In this document: positions 19,976 to 29,312 of the stretch, one piece after another | How positions within the stretch are numbered: the first letter of the stretch is position 1 | Layout: each line of letters starts with the position of its first letter | Source: Candidatus Omnitrophota bacterium | GTDB lineage: Bacteria > Omnitrophota > Gorgyraeia > B26-G9 | Length of the DNA: 58,359 nucleotides | Direction: 5' to 3' | Assembly: GCA_018813905.1 (NCBI GenBank) | Contig: JAHJAO010000030.1 | Span: 1 to 58,359, forward strand | Notes under the pieces: generated by a model | Told to the model about the DNA's origin: nothing | The model's input: the letters and a program-made list of their open reading frames with translations, nothing else | Databases searched by the model: none | Position numbers and translations under genes: made by a program

Positions 19976-20953
19976 ATGAAAAGATTAATAAAGCTGCATA
20001 ATAACGAGGAAGCAAATATATTATTTGGCAGACACGACGAAAATCTTAAAATTATAGAGCAAGTACTTACCGTCAAAATTATCGCCCGCGGCGGAAATCT
20101 TACCCTGCAAGGTAGTGAAAAAAAAGTAATATTAGCTGCGAAACTTATCCAGGAGCTTGTGGATGTCGTCCGTTCCGGAGGCAGTTTGAAAAGCCAGGAT
20201 TTGACTTATGCGTTGCGGGGGATAAAACAGGATGATAATCTCGATTTGCACGCAATATATTTAGACCGCATCGATGTAATGTCCCGGCGTCAATTTATTA
20301 CGCCAAAAACAAAACGTCAAAAAGAATATGTGGATGCGATGCGGCAATGCGACATTGTCTTTTGTATTGGCCCGGCGGGGACGGGTAAAACATATTTAGC
20401 CATGGCCATGGCTGTTTCCGCTCTAAAAAATCAACAGATCAGCCGAATAATCCTGTCCCGGCCCGCGGTAGAGGCGGGCGAAAGCTTGGGGTATCTGCCC
20501 GGGGATTTAAATGAAAAAATCGGGCCTTATCTTAGGCCGCTTTATGATGCCCTATATGATATGATGGAAGTGGACGATATCCAGCGTTATCTGGAAAAAG
20601 GGGTAATCGAAGTCGCACCTTTAGCTTATATGCGCGGCCGGACACTTAACGATTCCTTTATTATCTTAGATGAAGCGCAGAATTCTACGCCAGAGCAGAT
20701 GAAAATGTTTTTGACCAGACTTGGTTTTGATTCCAAGGCTTTGATCACCGGAGATATCACCCAGGTGGATTTGCCGACGCACCGGGCTTCCGGGTTAATT
20801 CAGGTGCAGTCGATTTTAAAAAATATCGAAGGTATCAAGTTTGTATATTTAAACGAATTGGATGTTGTGCGGCACGATTTAGTGCAGGATATTGTAAAGG
20901 CGTATGCAGATTATGGAACCAAAACAGGAAAAAAAAGCACCGGAAAAAACTAA
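19976..20953 (+). CDS. phoH: PhoH-like ATPase
   Basis: Cytoplasmic P-loop ATPase linked to RNA metabolism and usually encoded beside ybeY, as here. An N-terminal KH-like region (residues 1-110) is followed by Walker A GPAGTGKTYLA near residue 132, RPAVEAGESLGYLPGDL, Walker B FIILDEAQN and the TGDITQVDLP sensor. The 325 residues are normal length. The gene order phoH, 7TM-HD, ybeY, dgkA is a widely conserved cluster and supports each assignment. The 3' end overlaps the next gene by about 50 bases. Confidence 0.94.
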   Translation: MKRLIKLHNNEEANILFGRHDENLKIIEQVLTVKIIARGGNLTLQGSEKKVILAAKLIQELVDVVRSGGSLKSQDLTYALRGIKQDDNLDLHAIYLDRIDVMSRRQFITPKTKRQKEYVDAMRQCDIVFCIGPAGTGKTYLAMAMAVSALKNQQISRIILSRPAVEAGESLGYLPGDLNEKIGPYLRPLYDALYDMMEVDDIQRYLEKGVIEVAPLAYMRGRTLNDSFIILDEAQNSTPEQMKMFLTRLGFDSKALITGDITQVDLPTHRASGLIQVQSILKNIEGIKFVYLNELDVVRHDLVQDIVKAYADYGTKTGKKSTGKN

Positions 20954-22640
20954 GTGGACCGATATTAAAAACAGCTCGGGCCAAAAACTTATTCTCGTTA
21001 TTCTTGCGGTCTTTTTCTGCCTGCTTTTAGCGGTCATTTTATTGCTTGGCCGCGAATACCTATGGGTGCCGGAAAAAATTCAAGAGGGAAGTATCAGCCG
21101 TAATAATATTTATGCGCCTTTTGATTTTAATTTTAATGGTATTAACGGCGACAGAATCGAGGTTAAAAAGAATGAACTTATTATTCAGCGCGGCGAGAGG
21201 ATTAATAAAACTCAGGAATTGGCTCTGCTGGGATTGCAAAAATTACAAAGGCAGCCCAAAAAGTTGTATTATCTTTTAGGCATAATTTTGCTTTTGATAA
21301 TTTTCGCCGTATTCAGCGTTGTATATATTAATATTTATGGACCGAAAGTGATTTTAAAGACAAAAAATGTATTGTTGTTATGCATCCTGTCGCTGTTTGC
21401 AGTGGTTATAACCAAGGCAACCGTTATTTCTTCCGTTTCGCTGTATTTGATCCCATTGGCAAGTTTTTCGATGCTTGCGGCAATTCTTATCGGACCGGGC
21501 ATGGCTTTTATGTTCACGGTAATTATGAGTGTTTTTATTGGTATTTTGACCGGCGGAAGATTTGAGCTTATGGTTACGATGCTTGCCGGCGGCATTGTTA
21601 GTATTTATGCCGTGCTTAATGTGCGACGGCGGCGCAGTTTAACCAAAGCGGGCGTGCTTATCGGCCTGACGAATATGGTTTCTATCGTCGGCATGGGGCT
21701 GATAAACTTTATACCTTTGAATAATTTAGTTGTCCGTAGCTGCTGGGGGCTGGCCAATGGGATTATATCGGCAATTATTGTTACCGGCGTCCTGCCGATA
21801 TTTGAAATCTTATTTAATATTACTACAAACATAAGTCTGCTTGAGCTGTCTGATTTAAATCAGCCGGTGCTAAAAGAATTAGTTATGAAAGCGCCGGGTA
21901 CTTATCATCACAGTCTGGTTGTGGGGAATTTGGCCGAATCCGCCGCCGAGGCCGTAGGAGCCAATAGCCTGCTTTCCCGCGTAGGCGGCTATTTTCATGA
22001 TATCGGAAAACTAAGAATGGCGCCTTATTTTAGTGAAAACCAAAATTTTGCCGAAGATAAGCATGAGAATTTAAGTCCGAGTATAAGCAGTTTAATCATC
22101 ATCAATCATATCAAAGAGGGCGTGGAACTGGCAAAAAAATATCGTTTAGGCCAGGAAATAATTGATATAATTACTCAGCACCACGGGATGGACGTGGTCT
22201 ATTATTTCTATCATCGCGCCCTGGGCCAACACAGTGAAGAAAAAACTAAAGTGGAAGCGGAGGATTTTCGTTATTCCGGCCCAAAACCCCAGTCCAAAGA
22301 GGCGGCGATTGTCATGCTTGCTGATTCAGTGGAGGCGGCGTCAAAGTCATTGCCGCAGCGCACCCCGGCGAAAATTCAAGATTTGGTTAACCGGATTATA
22401 AACAACAAGTTTATTGACGGGCAGCTTGACGAATGCGATTTAACCTTGAAAGACCTGCATATTATTGCGGAAGTGTTTACTCATATTTTAAACGGTATTT
22501 TTCATGCCCGGGTGGAATATCCCAATTTAAATTTGAACCAGGCCAGTAATGAGCAATATAAAAATAAAGAACTTTCAGAAAAAGATAAAAGTCAATCAGG
22601 CGAAGCTAAAAAGAATAGCAAACGCGATCCTCAAAAATGA
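20904..22640 (+). CDS. 7TM-HD (PgpH-type) HDIG phosphohydrolase, reduced extracytoplasmic part
   Basis: Membrane protein of the 7TM-7TMR-HD family, whose characterised member PgpH degrades c-di-AMP. After a first membrane segment (VILAVFFCLLLAVILLLG), a short outer segment with the family's ELIIQRGERIN block leads to about six further membrane helices, then a cytoplasmic HD domain: TYHHSLVVGNLAE, YFHDIGKL (near residue 363) and a later QHHGMD. At 578 residues it is well short of the usual 700 or more, because the 7TMR-HDED extracytoplasmic domain is cut to under 100 residues. The start may be ATG 20904 or 20913. Neighbours phoH and ybeY are the usual context. Confidence 0.88.
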   Translation: MQIMEPKQEKKAPEKTKWTDIKNSSGQKLILVILAVFFCLLLAVILLLGREYLWVPEKIQEGSISRNNIYAPFDFNFNGINGDRIEVKKNELIIQRGERINKTQELALLGLQKLQRQPKKLYYLLGIILLLIIFAVFSVVYINIYGPKVILKTKNVLLLCILSLFAVVITKATVISSVSLYLIPLASFSMLAAILIGPGMAFMFTVIMSVFIGILTGGRFELMVTMLAGGIVSIYAVLNVRRRRSLTKAGVLIGLTNMVSIVGMGLINFIPLNNLVVRSCWGLANGIISAIIVTGVLPIFEILFNITTNISLLELSDLNQPVLKELVMKAPGTYHHSLVVGNLAESAAEAVGANSLLSRVGGYFHDIGKLRMAPYFSENQNFAEDKHENLSPSISSLIIINHIKEGVELAKKYRLGQEIIDIITQHHGMDVVYYFYHRALGQHSEEKTKVEAEDFRYSGPKPQSKEAAIVMLADSVEAASKSLPQRTPAKIQDLVNRIINNKFIDGQLDECDLTLKDLHIIAEVFTHILNGIFHARVEYPNLNLNQASNEQYKNKELSEKDKSQSGEAKKNSKRDPQK

Positions 22641-22983
22641 AAATGCCGGACATAGCGAGGTGAGCATCCTTTTAGTCAGCGATGCAGTTATCCGGAAATT
22701 GAACCGGAAATATTTAAATAAAAATTCGGCTACCGATGTGCTTGCGTTTAGGTTGGGCGATGGGGAATTTGCCCAGATTTGCCCGCAGATTTTAGGTGAT
22801 GTGGTAATTTCCCTGGATACGGCTTGTTATCGGGCGCGCTCACTGAAAATTTGTTTTGAAAAAGAGCTGTCTCTGTATCTGATTCACGGCTTATTGCATC
22901 TTTTGGGGTATGAAGACAAAACCCGGGCAGGATTTTCCCGCATGAAAAGATTGCAAGAGGAGTATCTGTTTTATTATGCATAG
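22549..22983 (+). CDS. ybeY: Endoribonuclease YbeY
   Basis: YbeY is a metal-dependent RNase needed for 16S rRNA 3' maturation and ribosome quality control. The core NKKYLN-type helix (RKLNRKYLNKNSATDVLAF) and the metal site HGLLHLLGYEDKT are present. The usual third ligand in HGxLHLxGYDH is His; here the motif reads GYED, so an acidic residue takes that role, a variant I recall from Bacteroidetes-type YbeY. The 144 residues are normal. It starts 92 bases inside the HD gene, an unusually long overlap, but the N-terminus (IKIKNFQKKIKV) fits the family. Confidence 0.9.
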   Translation: MSNIKIKNFQKKIKVNQAKLKRIANAILKNENAGHSEVSILLVSDAVIRKLNRKYLNKNSATDVLAFRLGDGEFAQICPQILGDVVISLDTACYRARSLKICFEKELSLYLIHGLLHLLGYEDKTRAGFSRMKRLQEEYLFYYA

Positions 22984-22990
22984 GCGGAAG

Positions 22991-23680
22991 ATGACGGAAA
23001 GCTTTAATTATTCCATTGAAGGGTTTATGTATGTGTTGAAGTCGCAAAAAAATATGCGGCTGCATTTTTTGCTGGCGGTAATCGCATTGCTTTTGGGAAT
23101 ATACTTTAATTTTACTAAACTTGAGTTTATGATTTTAGTCTTGACGATAACGTTTGTCTTTTTGGCGGAGATGATAAATACGAGCATGGAATTCGTAATT
23201 GACCTGATTACCCCGGAAATTCATCCGTTGGCGCGCATCGTAAAAGACATCTCTGCCGGTGCAGTTCTCGTCGCAGCGGTTAATAGTATTTTTATCGGTT
23301 ATCTTTTGTTTTTAGCCCATTTGCCGACTAAAACGTTTCAGACGACACTTGATTATATAAGACATCAGCCGCTACACATAACATTTATATCTTTGCTGTT
23401 AGTTGTTGCGGTAGTTATTTTCTCTAAAGCCAAGTTAGGCCGGGGGCGGCCGTTGCGCGGCGGAATGCCTTCCGGGCATGCGGCTCTTTCATTTTCCATG
23501 TTAACGATATGTCTGTTTATTACCCAGAGCCGCCTGATAATTGCCATCGTGTTTATGCTTGCTCTTTTGGTTAGCGCAAGCCGGATCCGGCAAAACTATC
23601 ACACGGCAAAGGAGGTATTTGTCGGCGCGCTTTTAGGTACCAGCCTGACAAGCTTGACATTTTTTATTTTACGCTACTAA
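22991..23680 (+). CDS. Fused DgkA-type lipid kinase and PAP2 phosphatase
   Basis: The N-terminal half (to residue ~105) is a DgkA/undecaprenol kinase: EMINTSMEFVIDLITPE and ARIVKDISAGAVLVAA match the family's catalytic helices. The C-terminal half is a PAP2 phosphatase with KAKLGRGRP (motif 1), PSGHAA (motif 2) and SRIRQNYHTAKE (motif 3, with Glu replacing the usual final Asp). One protein could thus phosphorylate undecaprenol and dephosphorylate undecaprenyl phosphate or a related lipid at the inner membrane. It has about six to seven membrane segments. I prefer ATG 22991, preceded by GGCGGA, over ATG 22976, which overlaps ybeY. Confidence 0.85.
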   Translation: MTESFNYSIEGFMYVLKSQKNMRLHFLLAVIALLLGIYFNFTKLEFMILVLTITFVFLAEMINTSMEFVIDLITPEIHPLARIVKDISAGAVLVAAVNSIFIGYLLFLAHLPTKTFQTTLDYIRHQPLHITFISLLLVVAVVIFSKAKLGRGRPLRGGMPSGHAALSFSMLTICLFITQSRLIIAIVFMLALLVSASRIRQNYHTAKEVFVGALLGTSLTSLTFFILRY

Positions 23681-23681
23681 T

Positions 23682-24440
23682 ATGGCAATACATAAATCAG
23701 AAGCATTGATTTTGGAGAGAAGAGATTTTCGGGAAACAAGTTATATCCTGACTCTTTTTACTCTGGATTTTGGAAAAATAAGTGCTCAAGCCAAAGGGGC
23801 AAGGAGAAAAATAGATAAATTCGGCACTAATTTTCTGCCGTTAACGCTTAATAAAGTGGTTTTTTACGAAAACAGCTACGGAAATTTGCATATTTTGAGC
23901 CAGATCGATCTCTTGGACTATTTCGACAAAGTCGGCGATTCTGTCGAAAAATTTACTTCGGCGATGTATTTTTTAGAGCTTGTAAACAGCACTATGCCCT
24001 GGGAACAGAAAAATACGGCAATTTTTAACCTGTTAATGGATTTTTTGCGGTATTTAAACCAACATGACCGTGCCCAGAATATAAGGCAGATTTTTGAAAT
24101 AAAATTTTTAAAGCTTTCCGGATTTAAACCCCATTTTGACAGTTGCGTCCACTGCGGCGCTCCGATTAAAGATGAATGCCGGTTTAGCTATACCCTCGGA
24201 GGGCTATTATGCAATTTGTGCCGATACCGGGATGTGGCCGCAAAACCCGTTATGCCGGGTACGGTAGCGACGATCGAGTATCTGGAAGAGAATAGTCTGG
24301 ATAAGATCCCCAATTTTAAAATTAGCGGCAAAATTCAAAAAGAGCTGGAATTGATATTAAGGAATTTTATCGAGCATCATTTAGGGCAACGGTTTAAAAG
24401 TCTGGAGTTTTTAGAAAAATTGAGGGTTTCTTATGTCTAA
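23682..24440 (+). CDS. recO: DNA repair protein RecO
   Basis: RecO anneals ssDNA and loads RecA with RecR in recombinational repair. The N-terminal OB fold (KSEALILERRDFRETSYILTLFT, then GKISAQAKGARR) and the C-terminal helical domain with a zinc site (CVHCG ... CNLCR) are clear. The length of 252 residues is normal. It starts one base after the DgkA-PAP2 stop and overlaps glyS by 8 bases. The recO-glyS order is common in several phyla. Confidence 0.94.
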   Translation: MAIHKSEALILERRDFRETSYILTLFTLDFGKISAQAKGARRKIDKFGTNFLPLTLNKVVFYENSYGNLHILSQIDLLDYFDKVGDSVEKFTSAMYFLELVNSTMPWEQKNTAIFNLLMDFLRYLNQHDRAQNIRQIFEIKFLKLSGFKPHFDSCVHCGAPIKDECRFSYTLGGLLCNLCRYRDVAAKPVMPGTVATIEYLEENSLDKIPNFKISGKIQKELELILRNFIEHHLGQRFKSLEFLEKLRVSYV

Positions 24441-25764
24441 TGCGTTAATGGAACAGGTGGTATCTCTTTGCAAGCGCCGGGGCTTCATATTCCCGGGATC
24501 GGAAATTTACGGGGGATTAAGCAGCAGCTGGGATTACGGGCCGTTGGGGGTGGAATTGAAGCGCAATCTGAAGCAGGCCTGGTGGAAGGCTGCCGTTCAT
24601 TTACGGGATGATATGGAAGGGCTAGATAGCGGTATTCTTATGCATCCGTCGATCTGGCGTGCCTCCGGGCACATTGAAGGCTTTACCGATCCGTTAGTTG
24701 ATTGCAAGGCTTGTAAGAAGAGATTTCGCGAGGACCAGCTAAACTTGTCTGATAACGGCAAGACAAAGATGTGTCCTGAATGCGGCCAAATTATCGATTT
24801 GGGCCAGAATCCGCCCCGCATGTTTAATCTGATGCTCAAGACCTATCTTGGTCCGGTCGAAGATGAAGGCGCGGTTACTTATCTTCGCCCGGAAACAGCG
24901 CAGGGTATTTTTGTGAATTTTTTAAACGTTATCAATACGCGGCATCGCAAACTCCCCTTTGGCGTTGCTCAGATCGGGAAAAGTTTTCGCAACGAAATCA
25001 CGCCCGGTAATTTTACTTTCCGCACACGTGAATTTGAGCAGATGGAGATTGAATATTTTGTAGCGCCTGAAGAAGCGGATGTTTGGTATCGTAAATGGAT
25101 AGATTTACGTCTTGATTGGTATCTGGAACTGGGGATGAAAAAGGAAAATCTGCGTTTGCGTGAACACGCAAAAGAGGAGCTGGCCCATTACGCCAAAAGC
25201 TGTACGGATATCGAATATCAGTTTCCTTTCGGCTGGTCGGAGCTGGAAGGTATTGCTAACCGGCGGGACTTTGATTTAAAACAGCACGCGCATTTAAGCG
25301 GCAAAGACCTGACCTATTTTGATCAGGCGCGTAATTTGAGATTCCTGCCTTATGTTATTGAGCCTTCCGGAGGAGTGGACCGGGCGGTTTTGGCTTTTGT
25401 CGTGGACGCGTATCGGCAAGAAAAAGTGAATGATGGAACGCGCGTGGTTTTGGGGCTGGACAAAAGCTTAGCCCCGTTTAAAATCGCGGTTTTACCTTTG
25501 CTTAAAAAAAACGAAAAGGTTGTGGCATTAGCCAAGAAAATTAATTATGTCCTAAAAAATAAATTTATGGTAAAATACGACGATACTGCGTCTATCGGCA
25601 AGCTATACCGGCGTCAAGACGAAATCGGCACGTTATATTGCGTAACGGTTGATCCGGAGACTCTTGAGGATAATAAAGTCACGGTTCGCGATCGCGATAC
25701 GATGTTGCAGGACCGGGTAAGTATTGAGTCGCTCGAAAAATATTTTCAAGAAAAAGGACTTTAA
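24433..25764 (+). CDS. glyS: Glycyl-tRNA synthetase, dimeric (eukaryote/archaea-like single-chain) type
   Basis: Class II glycyl-tRNA synthetase of the alpha2 type. The N-terminus SLCKRRGFIFPGSEIYGGLSSSWDYGPLGVELK is diagnostic. It has a zinc module (CKACKKRF ... CPECGQ), motif 2 (GKSFRNEITP), motif 3 (EPSGGVDRAVLAF) and a C-terminal anticodon-binding domain (PFKIAVLPLL ...). The 443 residues match the bacterial members (Thermus and Bacteroidetes style), distinct from the alpha2-beta2 GlyQS enzyme of E. coli. Confidence 0.96.
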   Translation: MSNALMEQVVSLCKRRGFIFPGSEIYGGLSSSWDYGPLGVELKRNLKQAWWKAAVHLRDDMEGLDSGILMHPSIWRASGHIEGFTDPLVDCKACKKRFREDQLNLSDNGKTKMCPECGQIIDLGQNPPRMFNLMLKTYLGPVEDEGAVTYLRPETAQGIFVNFLNVINTRHRKLPFGVAQIGKSFRNEITPGNFTFRTREFEQMEIEYFVAPEEADVWYRKWIDLRLDWYLELGMKKENLRLREHAKEELAHYAKSCTDIEYQFPFGWSELEGIANRRDFDLKQHAHLSGKDLTYFDQARNLRFLPYVIEPSGGVDRAVLAFVVDAYRQEKVNDGTRVVLGLDKSLAPFKIAVLPLLKKNEKVVALAKKINYVLKNKFMVKYDDTASIGKLYRRQDEIGTLYCVTVDPETLEDNKVTVRDRDTMLQDRVSIESLEKYFQEKGL

Positions 25765-25801
25765 TTAAACAGAGGTTTACAAGAGGAGGATTTAAGATAA
25801 G

Positions 25802-28483
25802 ATGGCAAAAAAATATGTATACTTCTTTGGAAATGGTAAAGCGGAAGGAAATGCGCAGATGAAATCTGTTTTAGGGGGAAAAGGCGCTAATCTCGCCGAG
25901 ATGGCCAGAATCGGCGTTCCGGTTCCCGGCGGGTTTACGATTTCTACGGAAGTCTGCGATTATTATTATAAGCACGGGGAAAAATATCCACAGGAATTAC
26001 AGGCGCAGATCAATCAGAATATCGCAAAGCTTGAGCAAGTTATGCAGGCAAAACTGGGCGATGAAAAGAATCCGCTCTTGGTTTCGGTGCGCAGCGGCGC
26101 GGCTGCTTCCATGCCGGGGATGATGGATACGGTTTTAAATCTTGGCTTAAATGATGAAGCGGTAAGCGGTTTGGCGAAAAAAGCCGCGAATAAACGTTTT
26201 GCCTGGGATGCCTATCGGCGGTTTATCGATATGTTTTCCGATGTGGTTATGGGCGTGCCGCATGAGCACTTTGAGGCAAAACTTTCTCAACTTAAGAAAA
26301 AATATAATGTAAAACTCGATACGCAGTTAAATGCCGAACAACTGCAGGAATTGGTTGCCGAATATAAAAAAGTATTTAAAAAATTCACAAATAAACCTTT
26401 TCCTACCGACGCAAAAGAACAGCTCATGGCGGCGATTAATGCCGTGTTCGGTTCCTGGAATACGGAACGGGCGGTGGTGTACAGAAGAATTAATAAAATA
26501 ACGGGTTTGCTGGGAACGGCGGTTAATGTTCAGGCCATGGTTTTCGGCAATATGGGCGATACTTCCGGCACCGGCGTGGCTTTTACCCGGAATCCGGCTA
26601 CGGGAGAAAAGGAGTTTTTCGGAGAATTTTTGATCAATGCTCAAGGTGAAGACGTGGTTGCGGGAATAAGGACACCTGAACCGATAAAGGAACTGAAACG
26701 GCAGATGCCGAAGATATATAAAGAATTAGATGATATCAGAAACCGTCTCGAAAAACACTATCGGGATATGCAGGATGTGGAATTCACCTTTCAGGAGAAA
26801 AAACTATACATGCTGCAAACGCGTACCGGTAAACGTACGGGTCTGGCTGCGGTGAAAATCGCTTGTGATATGGTAAAGGAAAAGCTTATCGACCCCAAGG
26901 AAGCGTTGTTGCGCATTGAGGGCGAACAGCTCAATCAGCTGTTGTTTCCGATTTTTGACCTCAAAGTCAAAGCCGCGGCGAAAAGGATTGCTCGGGGTTT
27001 GCCCGCCGGCCCGGGCGCTGCTTCCGGACAAGTTGTTTTTAGCGCAACTGAGGCGGAGGATTGGAACAGAAAGGGCAAAAAGGTTATTCTGGCGCGCCAC
27101 GAAACTTCTCCGGAAGATGTCGCGGGAATGAATGCTGCTGCCGGAATCCTGACCTCGACCGGCGGGATGACCTCCCATGCTGCAGTGGTCGCCCGGGGTT
27201 GGGGAAAATGCTGTATTGTCGGCTGCGCGGCATTAAATATAAATTATAATAAAAAAGAAATCACAACCGGGAATTTGATAATCAAAGAAGGAGATTGGAT
27301 TTCTTTGGATGGCGCGACCGGAGAAATTATGCTGGGCGATATTAAAGCGTCCTCCAGTCCGGTTATTGCCGGTGTTGTCGAGAGAAATAAAACAGCTAGA
27401 AAGCATGATATTTATAATGAGTTTGTTCAAATCATGAAATGGGCGGATCAATACCGAAAACTGCGCGTGCGGACAAATGCGGACACGCCAAAAGACGCCC
27501 AGATAGCGCGCAGCCTGGGGGCGGAAGGAATCGGCTTAACCCGGACAGAACATATGTTCTTCGAAGGCGAAAGGATTTGGGCGATACGCGAATTTATATT
27601 GGCGCAGGATAAACAGACGCGGGAGAAAGCGCTTAAGAAATTACTTCCTTACCAGAGAAAGGATTTTGAGGGTATTTTTGAGGAAATGAACGGCTTGCCT
27701 GTTACCATCAGGTTGCTGGATCCGCCGCTCCACGAATTTTTGCCAAACGATGCCCCCGGGCAAAAAGAAATGGCCAGACGCATGGATATAAGTGAGGAAA
27801 AGGTGCGGGAACTTGTGCAAAACTTGCATGAATTAAATCCGATGCTCGGCCACCGCGGCTGCCGTTTGTCCATTACTTATCCGGAACTCTGCGTGATGCA
27901 GTCGACGGCGATAATCGAAGCGGCATGCAGCATGAGTAAGAAAGGCATTAAGGTTATGCCGGAAATAATGATCCCGCTTATTGGCACTAAAACCGAATTC
28001 GATAATTTAGAGCCGATTATTCGCAAAACCGCAGATGAGATAATCCGGCGGGAAAAAACGCCAGTTAAATATCTTGTGGGGACGATGATCGAAATCCCGC
28101 GGGCGGCTTTAATCGCAGACAAAATAGCGGAGAGGGCGGAATTTTTCTCTTTCGGCACTAATGACCTTACCCAGATGACTTTTGGTTACAGCCGCGACGA
28201 TGCCGGGGTGTTTTTGACCGAATATATCGAGAAGAAAATCTTAAGTGATGATCCGTTTCAATCTATTGATACTGAAGGCGTGGGAAAACTTGTGCAGATC
28301 GCGGTATCTGGTGGTAGAAAAATCCGCAAAGGGCTCAAATGCGGTATCTGCGGGGAACACGGAGGTGATCCGCGGTCTATAGTTTTCTGCCACGAGGCGG
28401 GGTTAGATTATGTCAGTTGCTCTCCTTATCGGGTGCCGATTGCGCGGCTGGCGGCAGCCCAGGCTGTCTTAATGAAAAAATGA
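25802..28483 (+). CDS. ppdK: Pyruvate, phosphate dikinase
   Basis: PPDK interconverts pyruvate, ATP and phosphate with PEP, AMP and pyrophosphate. Motifs in order: the N-terminal ATP-grasp domain (YVYFFGNGKAEG, LGGKGANLAEMA, VSVRSGAAASMPGMMDTVLNLGLN region), the swivelling phosphohistidine domain with catalytic His459 (GGMTSHAAVVARGWGKCC), and the PEP-binding barrel ending in GFGTNDLTQM-like FGTNDLTQMTFG and CGICGEHGGDP. At 893 residues it is full length. A GAGGAGG ribosome site supports the ATG. It suggests reversible PEP metabolism, useful in pyrophosphate-based glycolysis or gluconeogenesis. No regulatory kinase gene is adjacent. Confidence 0.97.
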   Translation: MAKKYVYFFGNGKAEGNAQMKSVLGGKGANLAEMARIGVPVPGGFTISTEVCDYYYKHGEKYPQELQAQINQNIAKLEQVMQAKLGDEKNPLLVSVRSGAAASMPGMMDTVLNLGLNDEAVSGLAKKAANKRFAWDAYRRFIDMFSDVVMGVPHEHFEAKLSQLKKKYNVKLDTQLNAEQLQELVAEYKKVFKKFTNKPFPTDAKEQLMAAINAVFGSWNTERAVVYRRINKITGLLGTAVNVQAMVFGNMGDTSGTGVAFTRNPATGEKEFFGEFLINAQGEDVVAGIRTPEPIKELKRQMPKIYKELDDIRNRLEKHYRDMQDVEFTFQEKKLYMLQTRTGKRTGLAAVKIACDMVKEKLIDPKEALLRIEGEQLNQLLFPIFDLKVKAAAKRIARGLPAGPGAASGQVVFSATEAEDWNRKGKKVILARHETSPEDVAGMNAAAGILTSTGGMTSHAAVVARGWGKCCIVGCAALNINYNKKEITTGNLIIKEGDWISLDGATGEIMLGDIKASSSPVIAGVVERNKTARKHDIYNEFVQIMKWADQYRKLRVRTNADTPKDAQIARSLGAEGIGLTRTEHMFFEGERIWAIREFILAQDKQTREKALKKLLPYQRKDFEGIFEEMNGLPVTIRLLDPPLHEFLPNDAPGQKEMARRMDISEEKVRELVQNLHELNPMLGHRGCRLSITYPELCVMQSTAIIEAACSMSKKGIKVMPEIMIPLIGTKTEFDNLEPIIRKTADEIIRREKTPVKYLVGTMIEIPRAALIADKIAERAEFFSFGTNDLTQMTFGYSRDDAGVFLTEYIEKKILSDDPFQSIDTEGVGKLVQIAVSGGRKIRKGLKCGICGEHGGDPRSIVFCHEAGLDYVSCSPYRVPIARLAAAQAVLMKK

Positions 28484-28505
28484 TATAGATAAGTGTTTTA
28501 TCGCT

Positions 28506-29312
28506 ATGGATCCAATTCGGCTATATTTAAAAGATATTAAAAACATTCCGCTTTTAACTCCGGAAGATGAATTAAAGATATCTAAACGGGCAAAACGCGG
28601 TAATGCCCAAGCCCGCAAGCTCATGATCAGTTCAAATTTGCGGCTGGTTGTTAACATTGCCAAAAAATACAGCTTCTTGGGCGTGTCTATGACCGATTTA
28701 ATCGAAGAGGGCAACCTGGGCTTGATGAAAGCGGTGCATAAATATGATCCCAGCAAGGGATACCGTTTCAGCACTTATGCGGCTTGGTGGATCCGGCAGT
28801 TTATAACCCGTGCGATCGCTAACCAAAGCAAAACGATTCGCGTGCCCGTTTATCTTACGGAAACAATTACTAAATGGCGGCGGGTTACCGAGCGGTTGAC
28901 CCAGAAGCTTGGCCGTACGCCAACCTTAAGAGAGCTGGCAAAAAAAATGCGCATTACGATTAAAAAGGCAAAACGGATCAGCGAAATTATTACGAACACC
29001 ACTTCTTTGCATAAGCCCATCGGAGACGACTCATCCGGCGAGTTTATGGACCTGATCGAAGACGAGTCGGCAGTTTCCCCCTTTGACGAATTGAGCAGAT
29101 TGTTGCGTCAGGAAAAGATTTCCGAGCTGCTTAATAGAATGTCCGAACGCGAGAAAAAGATTTTAATCTTAAGATATGGCCTGGAAGATAATATCTTCAG
29201 GACTCTGGAGGAAACCGCAAAATATTTTAAAATCAGCCGTGAGCGTGTACGCCAGATAGAGAATAACGCTTTAAATAAATTGAGGGTATATTTAAAGGAG
29301 GCCGAAGGATGA
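28506..29312 (+). CDS. Sigma-70 family RNA polymerase sigma factor (group 1/2, no region 1.1)
   Basis: Region 1.2 ([21 protein letters not shown]), region 2 with the -10 recognition helix ([22 protein letters not shown]), region 3 ([15 protein letters not shown] onward) and region 4 with the -35 helix-turn-helix ([20 protein letters not shown]) are all intact. At 268 residues it lacks the acidic region 1.1 and the non-conserved insert of RpoD, so it is probably an RpoS/SigB-like group 2 factor rather than the main housekeeping factor. If this genome's RpoD is elsewhere, this one may drive an alternate regulon with similar promoters. It overlaps apt by 4 bases. Confidence 0.92.
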   Translation: MDPIRLYLKDIKNIPLLTPEDELKISKRAKRGNAQARKLMISSNLRLVVNIAKKYSFLGVSMTDLIEEGNLGLMKAVHKYDPSKGYRFSTYAAWWIRQFITRAIANQSKTIRVPVYLTETITKWRRVTERLTQKLGRTPTLRELAKKMRITIKKAKRISEIITNTTSLHKPIGDDSSGEFMDLIEDESAVSPFDELSRLLRQEKISELLNRMSEREKKILILRYGLEDNIFRTLEETAKYFKISRERVRQIENNALNKLRVYLKEAEG

